DNA from: Actinomycetota bacterium
GTDB taxonomy: Bacteria; Actinomycetota; Coriobacteriia; Anaerosomatales; PHET01
Direction: 5' to 3'
NCBI GenBank assembly: GCA_029265315.1
Contig: JAJUJM010000001.1
Coordinates: 106,493 to 170,492 of the forward strand
DNA: 64,000 nucleotides
Position 1 is the first letter of the stretch. Each line of letters starts with the position of its first letter. This document shows, piece after piece, positions 8,040 to 17,486 of this stretch. The notes beneath the pieces were generated by a model. The model was not told the origin of the DNA, made no database searches, and saw only the letters and a list, made by a program, of their open reading frames with translations. Both the position numbers and the translations under genes were made by a program.

Positions 8040-9448
8040 GGATCTCGGTCGACACGTTGCTCGGGGTGGTTGGGGGCGAACTGCTCTGCGGCCGCCTGGA
8101 CGCGCACGCCTTCGGCCTGTCCATTGACTCCCGTGAATGCGAAGCGGGCAATGCGTTCGTCGCCCTGCCGGGCGAAAGGGCCGACGGTCATGAGTTCCTC
8201 AACGATGCGTTGACGGCGGGCGCGCACGTGCTGATCGTCACGCGTGAGCGCGAGCAGCTCCTTCCTGAGCTGACCGCGGCTCTGACGCGAGGCGCGAGCG
8301 TCGTCCGGGTCGACGATGCGACGGATGCCGTCACGGCTTTGGCCGCATGGCATCGGGACAGGCTCGTGTGCCCGGTCGTGGCCATCACCGGTTCGACCGG
8401 CAAGACGACGACCAAGGACCTTCTCAGTGCGGTGTTGGCCACGGAGATGCGTGTCACGTCGACCGAGGGCAATCGCAACAACGATCTGGGCCTTGCGCTC
8501 ACCATCCTTCGCGCGGGCAGCGAGACTGACGTGCTCGTCGTGGAGATGGGCATGAGAGGGCCCGGTCAGATCGCCGCCTTGTGCGCGGTCGCGAGACCGA
8601 CGATGGGTCTTGTCACGAACGTGGGCGTGAGTCACATCGAGTTGCTGGGCAGCATCGACGCGATAGCTGATGCCAAGGGCGAGTTGGTCGAGGCGGTTCC
8701 GTCTGACGGCGCCGTGTTCTTGAACGGTGACGATGCGCTGAGTGAGCGACTCGCACGGCGAGCATCGGCGCCGGTGACGAGCTACGGTCTGACTGAGGGG
8801 TGCGATGTTCGTGCCGTGGACATCACGATGGACGACGCGAGCCGTGCCTCATTCCGGATCGTGACACCGCACGGCGATGTGGAAACGTCTTTGGGTCTTC
8901 CGGGCCGACACAACGTGTACAACGCGTTGGCTGCCGCCAGTGTGGCGTTGCGGATGGCGGTTTCGTTGTCGCATGTGGCCGAAGGGCTGCGTTCGGCCGT
9001 CGTGACCCAGATGCGTATGGAAAGCTTCGTCACCGCAACAGGCGTGTACGTCATCAATGACGCGTACAACGCCAACCCCGTGTCCATGAGGGCTGCGATG
9101 GAGACGCTCGAAAGCGTTCGTGTGCCCGGCAGGCGAATCGCGGTACTCGGTGACATGGGCGAGCTCGGCTCACTCGCCGACCTCGCTCATTTCGAGCTTG
9201 GTGAGCGGGTGGCACGTTCGTCGGTGGACGTGCTCGTCACCGTCGGGAGACGCGCCAGGCGCATAGCCGAGGGGGCCCGTGCCGAAGGAATGGACCCGGC
9301 GGTGGTCAGGCCCTGTGCCACGGTCGAAGAGGCGATCGAGGTCCTTGACGACACCGTGACGGCCGGTGACGCGGTGCTCGTGAAAGCCTCACGGTTCATG
9401 GGCCTGGAGGCGGTCGTGGAGGGGTTGGTGGACCCGCGTGTTGGTTAG
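8033..9448 (+). CDS. murF: UDP-MurNAc-tripeptide-D-Ala-D-Ala ligase MurF
   Basis: Cytoplasmic ligase that attaches D-Ala-D-Ala to UDP-MurNAc-tripeptide, 471 residues. An N-terminal domain with the SIDSRE stretch is followed by the ATPase P-loop TGSTGKTTTKD near 118-128, the NRNND motif and the C-terminal DAYNANP motif near 343-349, all typical of MurF. GTG start at 8033 lies inside the last codons of murE, and the end overlaps mraY by 11 bases. No ddl gene is found in this cluster, so D-Ala-D-Ala must come from elsewhere in the genome. Confidence 0.96.
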   Translation: MLRISVDTLLGVVGGELLCGRLDAHAFGLSIDSRECEAGNAFVALPGERADGHEFLNDALTAGAHVLIVTREREQLLPELTAALTRGASVVRVDDATDAVTALAAWHRDRLVCPVVAITGSTGKTTTKDLLSAVLATEMRVTSTEGNRNNDLGLALTILRAGSETDVLVVEMGMRGPGQIAALCAVARPTMGLVTNVGVSHIELLGSIDAIADAKGELVEAVPSDGAVFLNGDDALSERLARRASAPVTSYGLTEGCDVRAVDITMDDASRASFRIVTPHGDVETSLGLPGRHNVYNALAAASVALRMAVSLSHVAEGLRSAVVTQMRMESFVTATGVYVINDAYNANPVSMRAAMETLESVRVPGRRIAVLGDMGELGSLADLAHFELGERVARSSVDVLVTVGRRARRIAEGARAEGMDPAVVRPCATVEEAIEVLDDTVTAGDAVLVKASRFMGLEAVVEGLVDPRVG

Positions 9449-10517
9449 GATCTCGCAGTACCCGACCTTCCAGGTCTTTCTCGCCGTCGTGATCGCGCTC
9501 GTCGCCTCCGCGGCGCTGATGCCTCTGTGGATCCGTCTGCTCAAGGTGCGCAGCATCGGCCAGCAGGTTCGCGCCGATGGACCTCAGGGACATCTCGTGA
9601 AACAGGGCACTCCCACGATGGGCGGCGTTCTCATCCTGTTCGTGGTGGTCGTGACGTTCACGGTCATGGCATTGGGAGAGGGACTGGCCGCCGAACGACT
9701 GCGCCCAGCGCTGTGTGCGCTGTTGGCCACGCTCGCCTGCGGAGCGCTCGGTTTCGTCGACGACTTCGCCAAAGTGGCGCATGAGAGGTCGCTGGGGTTG
9801 AAGCCCCGCGCGAAGTTGCTTGGACAGGGCGTGATCTCTGTGGTGTTCGGTCTGCTCGCGGTCAACTGGGCCGGCGTGCAGACGTGGCTCAAGATCCCCC
9901 TGACCACGGTCAAGATCGAGCTGGGACGCGCACTCGTGAGCGAAGTCCCACTCGGCGGCGGACTCACACTCGTCGTCCCCTGGCTGTACCTTGGCTTCGT
10001 CGCCTTCATGATGATCGCGATGAGCAACGCGGTGAACCTCACGGATGGCCTGGACGGTCTGGCCGCCGGCACGGTCACCGTCGTGACGATCGCCTTCGCC
10101 GGCATCGCTTTCAGGCAGAACTCACTCGAAAGCGCACTGCTCGGCGCCGCCATCGCGGGCGCCTGTATCGGGTTCCTCTGGTACAACAGCCACCCCGCCG
10201 ACATCTTCATGGGGGACACGGGCTCTCTGGGACTGGGCGCGGCGATAGCTGCGCTTGCGGTGATCACCAAGACCGAGCTTCTGCTCGTCATCATCGGCGG
10301 CATATACGTCGTCGAGACGCTCTCCGTGATCCTGCAGGTGGCGAGCTTCAAGATGACAGGGAAGCGCATCTTCCGCATGGCCCCGATCCACCACCATTTC
10401 GAGATGCTGGGCTGGTCGGAGACCAAGGTGATGGTTCGCTTCTGGATCGTGACCGGCATCATGGCAGGTCTCGGGTTCGCCCTGTACTTCGCGCAAAGCG
10501 TGAGACTGAAGGGATGA
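9438..10517 (+). CDS. mraY: Phospho-MurNAc-pentapeptide transferase MraY
   Basis: Integral membrane enzyme that transfers phospho-MurNAc-pentapeptide to undecaprenyl phosphate, making lipid I; 359 residues, about ten membrane helices. Family motifs are present in order: GTPTMGG near 55, the VDDFAK aspartate pair near 109-114, NLTDGLDGLAAG near 196-207, MGDTGSLGLGA near 258, and the HHHFE histidine cluster near 322. GTG start overlaps murF by 11 bases. The stop overlaps the murD ATG (ATGA). Confidence 0.97.
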   Translation: MLVRISQYPTFQVFLAVVIALVASAALMPLWIRLLKVRSIGQQVRADGPQGHLVKQGTPTMGGVLILFVVVVTFTVMALGEGLAAERLRPALCALLATLACGALGFVDDFAKVAHERSLGLKPRAKLLGQGVISVVFGLLAVNWAGVQTWLKIPLTTVKIELGRALVSEVPLGGGLTLVVPWLYLGFVAFMMIAMSNAVNLTDGLDGLAAGTVTVVTIAFAGIAFRQNSLESALLGAAIAGACIGFLWYNSHPADIFMGDTGSLGLGAAIAALAVITKTELLLVIIGGIYVVETLSVILQVASFKMTGKRIFRMAPIHHHFEMLGWSETKVMVRFWIVTGIMAGLGFALYFAQSVRLKG

Positions 10518-11899
10518 GCATGGGCGCACTCGGTGACATCCTGGTGCTCGGACTGGGCGCAAGCGGCGAAGCTGCAGCGGCGTACTGTGCCGGACTGCTC
10601 GGCACCGAAGTGGATTCGGTGACGGCCGTGGACTCCGGCCCGACCGCGCGCGTTGCCACGAGAGCGGAGAGGCTCGCAGCGCTGGGTGTACGCGTCCACA
10701 CAGGGACGAACGCCATAGCGGGACACTATGACCTTGCGATAGCGAGTCCGGGGATTCCGCCCACGGCGCCCCTGATGGTCGCCGCGCGGGGGGCCTGTGA
10801 CCGCGTCATCTCAGAGATCGAGTTCGCTTGGCAGCGTTCCAAGGTCCCGTGGGTCGCGGTGACGGGCACGAACGGCAAGACGACCACCACCGCGCTCATC
10901 GCTCACCTGCTCGTCGAGGCGGGGATTCCCGCTCGGCCAGTCGGCAACTTCGGGCCACCCGCGATCGATGCGGTACGAGAGGGAGGCGGCGAGGCACTCG
11001 TGGCCGAGGTCTCGTCCTTCCAGTTGTCGCTGACGGAACGTTTCCACCCTCGGGTCGCGGTACTTCTGAACATCACGCCGGACCACATCGACTGGCACGG
11101 GTCGATGGATGCGTATGCGAAAGACAAGGCCAAGGTGTTCTCGAACCTCGGCGCCGATGACGTGGCGGTGATCGACATCGACGACCCCGGATCAGCGCCG
11201 TACGCTGACGTCGTGCAGGATGCCGGGGTGCATGTGGCCCGGATATCGCGCGAAGCAGTGCCCCGCGATGGCGCAGGTCTTGCCGATGGGATTCTGCGGC
11301 TGGACACGCCCAGCGGTACCGTCGACCTGTGCGCCATCGAGGAGCTGCTGATCCGCGGACCACACAACGTGAGCAACGCGCTGGCTGCGGCTGCAGCGGC
11401 TCACGCCTTCGGCGCCAGTACGTCGGCTATCGCTTCCGGGTTGCGCAGCTTTCGCCCGATCGAGCATAGGCTTGAACCCGTTGGCGCGGTGTGTGGCGGC
11501 GAATGGTTCAATGACAGCAAGGCCACGAATCCTGACGCTGTCCTGAAGGCGCTCGCGTCCTTCGACGAGAGGCCACTGATCCTGCTCCTGGGAGGTCGCA
11601 ACAAGGGTAGCGACATGCGGCCGCTGGCATCCGTCGCGGCCCGGCGGGCCCGCGCGGTCGTCTGCTTCGGCGAGGCGGGCGAAGAGATCGCGGATGCGTT
11701 CAACGGGCTTGGGGGAGCGGATGTGACGCGTGTGGCCGGACTCACAGAGGCGGTCGATGCCGCGGCGAGGCTCGCGGAGCCGGGCGACGCGATCCTGCTG
11801 TCCCCGGCGTGCGCCTCGTTCGATGAGTTCGCGAACTACGAAGAGAGGGGACGTGTGTTCAAGCGTCTCGTCGCCGAGCTCGAATGTGGGCGAGCGTGA
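10514..11899 (+). CDS. murD: UDP-MurNAc-L-alanine-D-glutamate ligase MurD
   Basis: Second amino-acid ligase of the precursor pathway, adding D-Glu to UDP-MurNAc-L-Ala; about 461 residues. The N-terminal Rossmann-like domain begins ILVLGLGASGEAAA, the ATPase P-loop GTNGKTTTT lies near residues 119-127, and the C-terminal domain carries NDSKATNPDA and LLLGGRNKG. I place the start at ATG 10514, overlapping the mraY stop; ATG 10520, two codons on, has AAGGG at a better distance and may be used instead. The stop overlaps the start of ftsW. Confidence 0.95.
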   Translation: MSMGALGDILVLGLGASGEAAAAYCAGLLGTEVDSVTAVDSGPTARVATRAERLAALGVRVHTGTNAIAGHYDLAIASPGIPPTAPLMVAARGACDRVISEIEFAWQRSKVPWVAVTGTNGKTTTTALIAHLLVEAGIPARPVGNFGPPAIDAVREGGGEALVAEVSSFQLSLTERFHPRVAVLLNITPDHIDWHGSMDAYAKDKAKVFSNLGADDVAVIDIDDPGSAPYADVVQDAGVHVARISREAVPRDGAGLADGILRLDTPSGTVDLCAIEELLIRGPHNVSNALAAAAAAHAFGASTSAIASGLRSFRPIEHRLEPVGAVCGGEWFNDSKATNPDAVLKALASFDERPLILLLGGRNKGSDMRPLASVAARRARAVVCFGEAGEEIADAFNGLGGADVTRVAGLTEAVDAAARLAEPGDAILLSPACASFDEFANYEERGRVFKRLVAELECGRA

Positions 11900-13140
11900 T
11901 GACCAGGGACCGCGACCACTATGCCGGCGGCGCTGTGGCCCGCTACACGTTGCTCAGCGCAGCCGTCATCCTATGCGCTTTCGGTCTGCTCATGATCTAC
12001 TCCGCGTCATCCATAACCGCGGCGGTCCGCGAGGGCTCGAGTTGGCACTACCTGTGGCGACAGGCCTTGTTCATCGGGGGATCGGGCCTTGGCGCCTGGT
12101 GGCTCTCGCGCTTCGATTACCGTCGCTTGCAGCGTCGCTCTGTCGCGCTCTGGGGCGCGAGCCTCGGTCTGCTTGTCCTCACGTTCGTATTCGGCGCCGT
12201 CCGGGGCGGGGCACGTCGCTGGATCCCGCTTGGCCTGTTCAACCTCCAGCCGTCCGAGCTCGCGAAGATCGCGTGTGTGCTCGTGGTCGCCGCCGTCGCG
12301 GTGGAGTGGATGAGAGGGCGAGTGCCGACCAAGACGCTGCTCGTGAGCACGCTTCTGTTCACCTCTCTGCCGGCTGGGCTGATCATCATCCAGCCAGACC
12401 TCGGCACGACTGTGACCCTGCTGCTCGCGGTGATACTCGTGCTGGTCCTTGCGGGGATCCCGATGCGATACATCGCCATGGCCGGCGGGCTCGCTGCGCT
12501 CGCCGCAGGAGCCATGATCATAGTCGAGCCGTTCCGAATGGCCCGTGTCTTGAGCTTCCTCGATCCGTGGTCGGACCCGACTGGTCGCGGCTACCAGATC
12601 ATCCAAGCGCTTCTGGCATTCGGCACCGGCGGAGTCGACGGTGTGGGGCTCGGCCTGTCACGGCAGAAGTTCTTCTACCTTCCCGAGGCGCATACCGACT
12701 TCATCCTGGCGATCATCGGTGAGGAGATCGGGCTTGTCGGCACCCTGTTCGTGCTCACGGTGATGGCGGTGTTCGTCTGGGCAGGTCTTCGCATCTCCGC
12801 GGGAGCGAAGGACCCGTTCGGCCGACTCGTGGCCGGTTCGCTTTCCGGCATGCTCGGAGTCCAGGCCTTGTTCAACATCGCCGCGGTGACCGGCGTGCTG
12901 CCCGTCACGGGCAAACCGTTGCCGTTCGTGAGCTACGGCGGGTCCTCGATGCTCGTCACGATGACATGTCTGGGTCTTCTGTTGTCCGTGTCAGAGTACG
13001 GCGCGCTCGCTCCGCGCGCGGTGCGCATGAAATCGAGAAGCGAGGGTGCGAATCGTGAAGGCGCTAGTGAGCGGCGGCGGGACCGCGGGCCATATCCATC
13101 CGGCGCTGTCCGTCGCGGCCAGACTTCTCGCCGAGCATGA
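11899..13140 (+). CDS. ftsW: Peptidoglycan glycosyltransferase FtsW
   Basis: SEDS-family polymerase of about 413 residues with around ten membrane helices. Signature segments include SASS near the first helix, QPDLGTT, AHTDFILAIIGEE and KPLPFVSYGGSSML. It polymerises lipid II at the septum with FtsI as partner. ATG 11899 overlaps the murD TGA; an in-frame ATG at 11884 is possible. Its basic C-terminal tail (about the last 28 residues, rich in Arg, Gly and Ser) is encoded out of frame inside the first 86 bases of murG, which is a long overlap for this operon. Confidence 0.94.
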   Translation: MTRDRDHYAGGAVARYTLLSAAVILCAFGLLMIYSASSITAAVREGSSWHYLWRQALFIGGSGLGAWWLSRFDYRRLQRRSVALWGASLGLLVLTFVFGAVRGGARRWIPLGLFNLQPSELAKIACVLVVAAVAVEWMRGRVPTKTLLVSTLLFTSLPAGLIIIQPDLGTTVTLLLAVILVLVLAGIPMRYIAMAGGLAALAAGAMIIVEPFRMARVLSFLDPWSDPTGRGYQIIQALLAFGTGGVDGVGLGLSRQKFFYLPEAHTDFILAIIGEEIGLVGTLFVLTVMAVFVWAGLRISAGAKDPFGRLVAGSLSGMLGVQALFNIAAVTGVLPVTGKPLPFVSYGGSSMLVTMTCLGLLLSVSEYGALAPRAVRMKSRSEGANREGASERRRDRGPYPSGAVRRGQTSRRA

Positions 13141-14197
13141 TGACGTCGTGTTCGTCGGGACTCCCGATGGGCTTGAGTCCGAGATAGTCCCCGCAGCAGG
13201 TGTGAGGTTCATCGGTGTCCCGGCGAGAGGATTCGACCGCGCCCGCCCGTGGACGCTCGTGAGCTCTTCCTTCGGGATCCTCGCGTCCATGTCCCGCTCG
13301 CTGGGGCTGTTGCATCGGGAGAAACCCGACGTCGTGATCGGTTTCGGAGGCTATGTCTGCGTCCCCGTGGGATTGGCCGCTGTCGTAGCCGGCGTGCCGC
13401 TCTTGCTGCACGAGCAGAATTCCGTTCCCGGTCTGGCCAACCGCCTGCTCGCGAGGTACGCCCGCGCGATCGCGGTCACGTACCCGGGGTCAGAGGCTCA
13501 CTTCGTTCGCGCGGAACGAGTGGTCGTGACGGGCAACCCCGTTCGCGAGGACTTCCTGCGCGTCGACAGGACGGCGGCTCGCTTCGCGCTGGGTATTCCT
13601 GACGACGCGTTCCTTCTGCTTGTCTTCGGCGGGAGCAGGGGGGCGCGCCACATCAACGACGCGGTGGCGGCGCTGGCCCCACGCCTCCTCGCGCACGAGG
13701 GACTGCGGGTGATGCACCTCACCGGCCGCACGGAACTCGACCGCGCCCGAGACGCGGTCTTGAAGGCGCTTGGTGATGCCAAGGCATCCCCGGGCGCAGG
13801 TGATCCGCACCCACGTTGGCGGCTGCTGAGCTATCTCGACGACATGGCTTCGGTCCTCGGGGCGGCGGACCTCGTCGTCGCACGCGCCGGTGCGACGACG
13901 ATCGCTGAACTCACCGCCGTGGGCGCACCCGCCCTGCTCGTGCCCTACCCGTACGCCACCGACGACCACCAGACGGGGAACGCTTCAGCTCTTGTCGAGC
14001 TGGGTGCGGCGGTCATGGTGGCCGATGCCGACCTCGATGGTCCCGGTTTCGCCGACGAACTGTTGTCGCTCATAGAAGATGGTGGACGCCGTGCTACCAT
14101 GTCTGCCGCGTCGAAGGCGGCGAGCATTGCCGATGCCGCCGCACGCGTCGCCGATCTCGCACGTGCCGTCGCACGCGGCACTCAGCTCGCCACCTGA
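13055..14197 (+). CDS. murG: UDP-GlcNAc:lipid I GlcNAc transferase MurG
   Basis: GT-B fold transferase converting lipid I to lipid II on the inner membrane face, about 380 residues. Hallmarks: GGGTAGHIHPAL at the N-terminus, IGFGGYVCVP near 94, LLHEQNSVPG near 116, GGSRGA near 187 and RAGATTIAEL near 277. I prefer GTG 13055 because GAGG lies 9 bases upstream and the product begins MKALVSGGGTAG; GTG 13046 is in frame. Either way the start is inside ftsW. The 3' end is 16 bases before murC. Confidence 0.95.
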   Translation: MKALVSGGGTAGHIHPALSVAARLLAEHDDVVFVGTPDGLESEIVPAAGVRFIGVPARGFDRARPWTLVSSSFGILASMSRSLGLLHREKPDVVIGFGGYVCVPVGLAAVVAGVPLLLHEQNSVPGLANRLLARYARAIAVTYPGSEAHFVRAERVVVTGNPVREDFLRVDRTAARFALGIPDDAFLLLVFGGSRGARHINDAVAALAPRLLAHEGLRVMHLTGRTELDRARDAVLKALGDAKASPGAGDPHPRWRLLSYLDDMASVLGAADLVVARAGATTIAELTAVGAPALLVPYPYATDDHQTGNASALVELGAAVMVADADLDGPGFADELLSLIEDGGRRATMSAASKAASIADAAARVADLARAVARGTQLAT

Positions 14198-14213
14198 GGA
14201 CGGATTCTCGCCT

Positions 14214-15593
14214 ATGGCCAAGACCTACGCACACTTCATAGGTATCGGCGGAGCCGGAATGAGCGGGCTTGCGCTGGTGTTGCATCAGCGCGGCGTCGCG
14301 GTGAGCGGAAGCGACCTCAAGGAGTCACGGTACACACGTGCGCTCACTGCCGCCGGGCTGCCCGTCAGCATCGGACATGACGCGTCGCACCTCGGGGACC
14401 CCGAGGTCGTCGTGGTCTCCAGCGCGATCCCCGAGACGAATCCTGAGCTCGCGGAGGCTCGCAGACGCGGTCTCGACGTCTGGCCGCGGGCCAAGATGCT
14501 TGCCCACCTCGCGGGCGACCGCAAGACGGTGGCCGTCGCGGGGACCCACGGCAAGACCTCGACGTCCTCCATGATCGCGAAGATGCTCACCGGCATGGGT
14601 CTCGAACCGAGCTTCCTCGTCGGGGGCGAGGTCGACGGGTTCGACACCAATGCGTTCCACGGCGCCGGGAAGCACTATGTCGTCGAGGCGGACGAGAGCG
14701 ACGGTTCGTTCGTTCACCTCGACCCGTTCGTCGCTGTCATCACCAACATCGAGGCGGACCACATGGACCACTACGGGTCCTTGGGAGAGATCGAACGCAC
14801 CTTCGATGAGTTCGCGCGGCGGACGCATCCTGATGGCGCGGTGGTCGCGTGCGCCGACGACGGGATCGCGGTGCGTGTGGCCAACGCCAGCGGCCGGCGT
14901 GTCGTGACGTATGGGTTTCATCCCGATGCCGACGTTCGTTGCGAGGACCACTCGCGAGAAGGCATGGGGCATCGATTCATCGTGCGTTCCGGAGTACAGC
15001 GTGTCGAGGTCACGACGTGTGTGCCCGGTCTGCACATGGTCAGCAATGCGACGGCGGCGCTCGCGTGTGCGCATGCCCTCGGCCTCGATCTGAAGGCCGC
15101 CGCATCCGCCTTGGCGCACTACACCGGTGTTCGCCGGCGGTTCGATGTCGTGGGAGAGGCCCGGGGCGTCACGGTCGTCGATGATTACGCGCATCACCCG
15201 ACCGAGATCAAGGCGACACTTCAAGCTGCCGCGGGACTCGGCTACTCGCGTGTATGGGCGCTGTTCCAGCCGCACCGCTACTCCAGGACCGCTGCGTTCG
15301 CGCGTGAGTTCGGTCAGGCATTCGATGATGCGGACAGAGTCGTGTTGATGGACGTGTACAGCGCCGGTGAGACACCTGTTCCCGGAATCGATGGCAAGAC
15401 GATCCTCACGTCGCTGTTGCTGCATGCTCCACGGGCCCAGGCGGCCTACCTGCCGCACCGGATCGAGATCGTTCCGTACCTCGCGTCTCACGTGACGGAA
15501 GGCGACCTGGTTCTGACGATGGGGGCCGGGGACGTGACCGCGATAGGCCCGGAGCTCCTGGCGGCGCTCTCGGAGGTCGAATCAGGGCCATGA
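14214..15593 (+). CDS. murC: UDP-N-acetylmuramate-L-alanine ligase MurC
   Basis: First amino-acid ligase of the pathway, coupling L-Ala to UDP-MurNAc, 459 residues. The start MAKTYAHFIGIGGAGMSGLA has the family dinucleotide-fold motif at once, so the in-frame extension back to 14079 inside murG is not real. The P-loop GTHGKTSTS lies near 112-120, with HHPTE and QPHRYSRT motifs in the C-terminal domain. Its GAGGA is 13 bases before the ATG, longer than ideal. The stop overlaps murB (ATGA). Confidence 0.96.
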   Translation: MAKTYAHFIGIGGAGMSGLALVLHQRGVAVSGSDLKESRYTRALTAAGLPVSIGHDASHLGDPEVVVVSSAIPETNPELAEARRRGLDVWPRAKMLAHLAGDRKTVAVAGTHGKTSTSSMIAKMLTGMGLEPSFLVGGEVDGFDTNAFHGAGKHYVVEADESDGSFVHLDPFVAVITNIEADHMDHYGSLGEIERTFDEFARRTHPDGAVVACADDGIAVRVANASGRRVVTYGFHPDADVRCEDHSREGMGHRFIVRSGVQRVEVTTCVPGLHMVSNATAALACAHALGLDLKAAASALAHYTGVRRRFDVVGEARGVTVVDDYAHHPTEIKATLQAAAGLGYSRVWALFQPHRYSRTAAFAREFGQAFDDADRVVLMDVYSAGETPVPGIDGKTILTSLLLHAPRAQAAYLPHRIEIVPYLASHVTEGDLVLTMGAGDVTAIGPELLAALSEVESGP

Positions 15594-16507
15594 GTATCGA
15601 GGCCGCATATGAGCTTCTCAGCGAACGATTGAGTGGACCGGTGCGTCGAGACGAGCCCCTTTCTCGACACACGTCTTTCCGCATCGGGGGCCCCGCCGCC
15701 CTGTTCGCGGAGTGTGATTCCCTGGGCGATCTCTCCGCAGCCCTCTCCGTCGCCGCGGATGAGGGTATTCCGTGGGCGGTCCTGGGGAAGGGCAGCAACG
15801 TCCTCGCCTCCGACGCGGGTTTTGACGGGCTTGTCGTGGTCCTGGGTCGCGAATTCAAGCGCTATGCGATCGAAGGCGAGCATCTCCGGTGCGGCGCAGG
15901 AGTGGTGTTGGGCGTCGTCGTCCAAGAGGCGTTCAGGCGCGGGCTCACGGGGTTGGAGTTCGCTGTCGGGGTCCCGGGAACCGTTGGTGGAGCGGTTGCC
16001 ATGAATGCGGGAAGTCGTGACAGGTGGATAGGGGAGATCGTCGAGAGCCTGACGGTCGTGTCCGCTGATAGAGGCCTGTTCCGAGTGCGCGGCGACGAGG
16101 TCGCGTGGGGTTACCGCCATGCGGGAATACCTCGTGGCGGTGTGGTCGTCGAGACCTCCTTGGGGTTGCGGGAAGGTGACCTCGAGGCCATCAGGCGGAC
16201 GATGGAGGCCAGCCTGCGACGCCGCAAGCGGACACAGCCGCTCGGTGTGCCGAGTGCGGGGAGTACGTTCGTGAATCCGGAAGGCGATTCTGCCGGCAGG
16301 CTCATCGAGGCAGCGGGACTGAAGGGCACCTCGGTCGGAGGGGCCGCGGTCTCGGAGGTCCACGCCAACTTCATCGTCAACACGGGCGGGGCGACAGCAG
16401 CCGATGTGTTGGAGCTGGTCAGGATCATTCGACATACCGTCAGGGAAGCGCATGGCATCGAGCTCGAACCGGAGATTCGGTTCCTCGGGTCGTTCGAACC
16501 CGCGTAG
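15590..16507 (+). CDS. murB: UDP-N-acetylenolpyruvoylglucosamine reductase MurB
   Basis: FAD/NADPH enzyme that reduces enolpyruvyl-UDP-GlcNAc to UDP-MurNAc, 305 residues, the size of the compact type II class. The FAD-binding segment reads LGKGSNVLASDAGFDG near 64-79 and GVPGTVGGAVAMNAG near 125-139. The catalytic serine is in AGSTFVNP and the catalytic glutamate in ELEPEIRFLG near the C-terminus. Start overlaps the murC stop by 4 bases. The order murC-murB-ftsQ is the usual Gram-positive/actinobacterial arrangement. Confidence 0.96.
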   Translation: MSIEAAYELLSERLSGPVRRDEPLSRHTSFRIGGPAALFAECDSLGDLSAALSVAADEGIPWAVLGKGSNVLASDAGFDGLVVVLGREFKRYAIEGEHLRCGAGVVLGVVVQEAFRRGLTGLEFAVGVPGTVGGAVAMNAGSRDRWIGEIVESLTVVSADRGLFRVRGDEVAWGYRHAGIPRGGVVVETSLGLREGDLEAIRRTMEASLRRRKRTQPLGVPSAGSTFVNPEGDSAGRLIEAAGLKGTSVGGAAVSEVHANFIVNTGGATAADVLELVRIIRHTVREAHGIELEPEIRFLGSFEPA

Positions 16508-17486
16508 GCGCGTCGTCATCGGCGCGCACGAGACGCTACGCGTTCACTACGACGCCGAAAAGCCAAAGGTGGAGTCCGAGCGTGCCGCTCGCGGCCGCGG
16601 CGGTTCGGCACGTGCGAGACGCGCCATCGCGCAAGGTGTCGCGCTGGATGCGACGAGACGACGGGAGACGACACTGGGGCACGGCAAGGCGGGGGCGACT
16701 CCGCGGTCTGCGCAAGGCAGGCGACTGGCCAATGCGAAGCGTGAGGAACGCGAACGGCGACGCCGTCTCTTGCGCATACGACGATCGATCGTCAGCGCGC
16801 TGATGGTGGGCGCACTCGCCGTCTCCGTGTGGGCCGTGTCAGCACTGGCCCGGTCGGAGATCTTCCGGTTGGAACGGATAGTCGTATCCGGGACTCGGCA
16901 CCTGACGGCCGACGAGGTCCGTGCGCTCGCACAGGTGCCTGATGGGTCGACGTTGTTCACGATATCCACGCGTCGTATCGAGCGCGCGGTCGCCACTTCG
17001 CCATGGGTCGAAGAGGTCGCAGCATCGCGCGAGTTCCCGCATGGCCTGCGGGTCAACGTCACCGAGCGGGTGCCGGTCATCGTCGTCGATGCGGGGGGCA
17101 AGGACTTATGGGTGGTGTCCCGCGACGGGCGGTGGCTTGGAGAGCGCAGCGCAGTGGAGTCCGGCGTGCCCGTCGTGCGCGACGTCGAACGCCCCGTCGC
17201 GAGACCGGGTCGGCGGGTCGAGGCCCCAGAGATCCTCAACGCGGCCTCGCTGGCTTCGGCGCTGTCGGACGAGATGCTCGCGCAGACGGCCTACATCTCT
17301 GCGCCAAGCATCGAGCGTACCGCGATCGTGACGAAAGACGAAGTCGAGGTGTTCTTCGGGCAGGCGCGCGACGTCGCCACCAAGGAACGCATCGCTCTCG
17401 AGATCCTGCGACGCGAGAAGGGGAGGGTCGTCTACGTCAACGTCCGCGTCGTCGAAAGCCCCACGTGGCGGGGTATCGGCGAGTGA
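16452..17486 (+). CDS. ftsQ: Cell division protein FtsQ/DivIB
   Basis: Bitopic division protein. A long Arg-rich cytoplasmic region is followed by one membrane helix (coding about 16797-16850), a POTRA domain beginning IFRLERIVVSGTRHLTADEV, and a FtsQ-type beta domain with VNVTERVPVIVV and DGRWLG. It links FtsL/FtsB to the septal synthase. The start is uncertain: ATG 16452, inside murB, has AGGGA five bases upstream and gives 344 residues; GTG 16569 would give 305 residues. ftsA is absent: the next gene is ftsZ after a 275-base gap, as in actinobacteria that use SepF to tether FtsZ. Confidence 0.88.
   Translation: MASSSNRRFGSSGRSNPRRRVVIGAHETLRVHYDAEKPKVESERAARGRGGSARARRAIAQGVALDATRRRETTLGHGKAGATPRSAQGRRLANAKREERERRRRLLRIRRSIVSALMVGALAVSVWAVSALARSEIFRLERIVVSGTRHLTADEVRALAQVPDGSTLFTISTRRIERAVATSPWVEEVAASREFPHGLRVNVTERVPVIVVDAGGKDLWVVSRDGRWLGERSAVESGVPVVRDVERPVARPGRRVEAPEILNAASLASALSDEMLAQTAYISAPSIERTAIVTKDEVEVFFGQARDVATKERIALEILRREKGRVVYVNVRVVESPTWRGIGE

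Noticed and set aside
9584-10726. 380-codon minus-strand frame across mraY and murD
   Set aside because: Antisense shadow of two conserved genes; Ser/Pro/Thr-rich without any family feature.
12990-13140. Possible frameshift at the ftsW-murG junction
   Set aside because: Both proteins are complete with all motifs, and the murG start has its own ribosome binding site, so a true overlap is the simpler reading.
14079-14213. N-terminal extension of murC into murG
   Set aside because: The 45 extra residues are Arg/Pro-rich and unrelated to MurC; the family N-terminus begins at ATG 14214.
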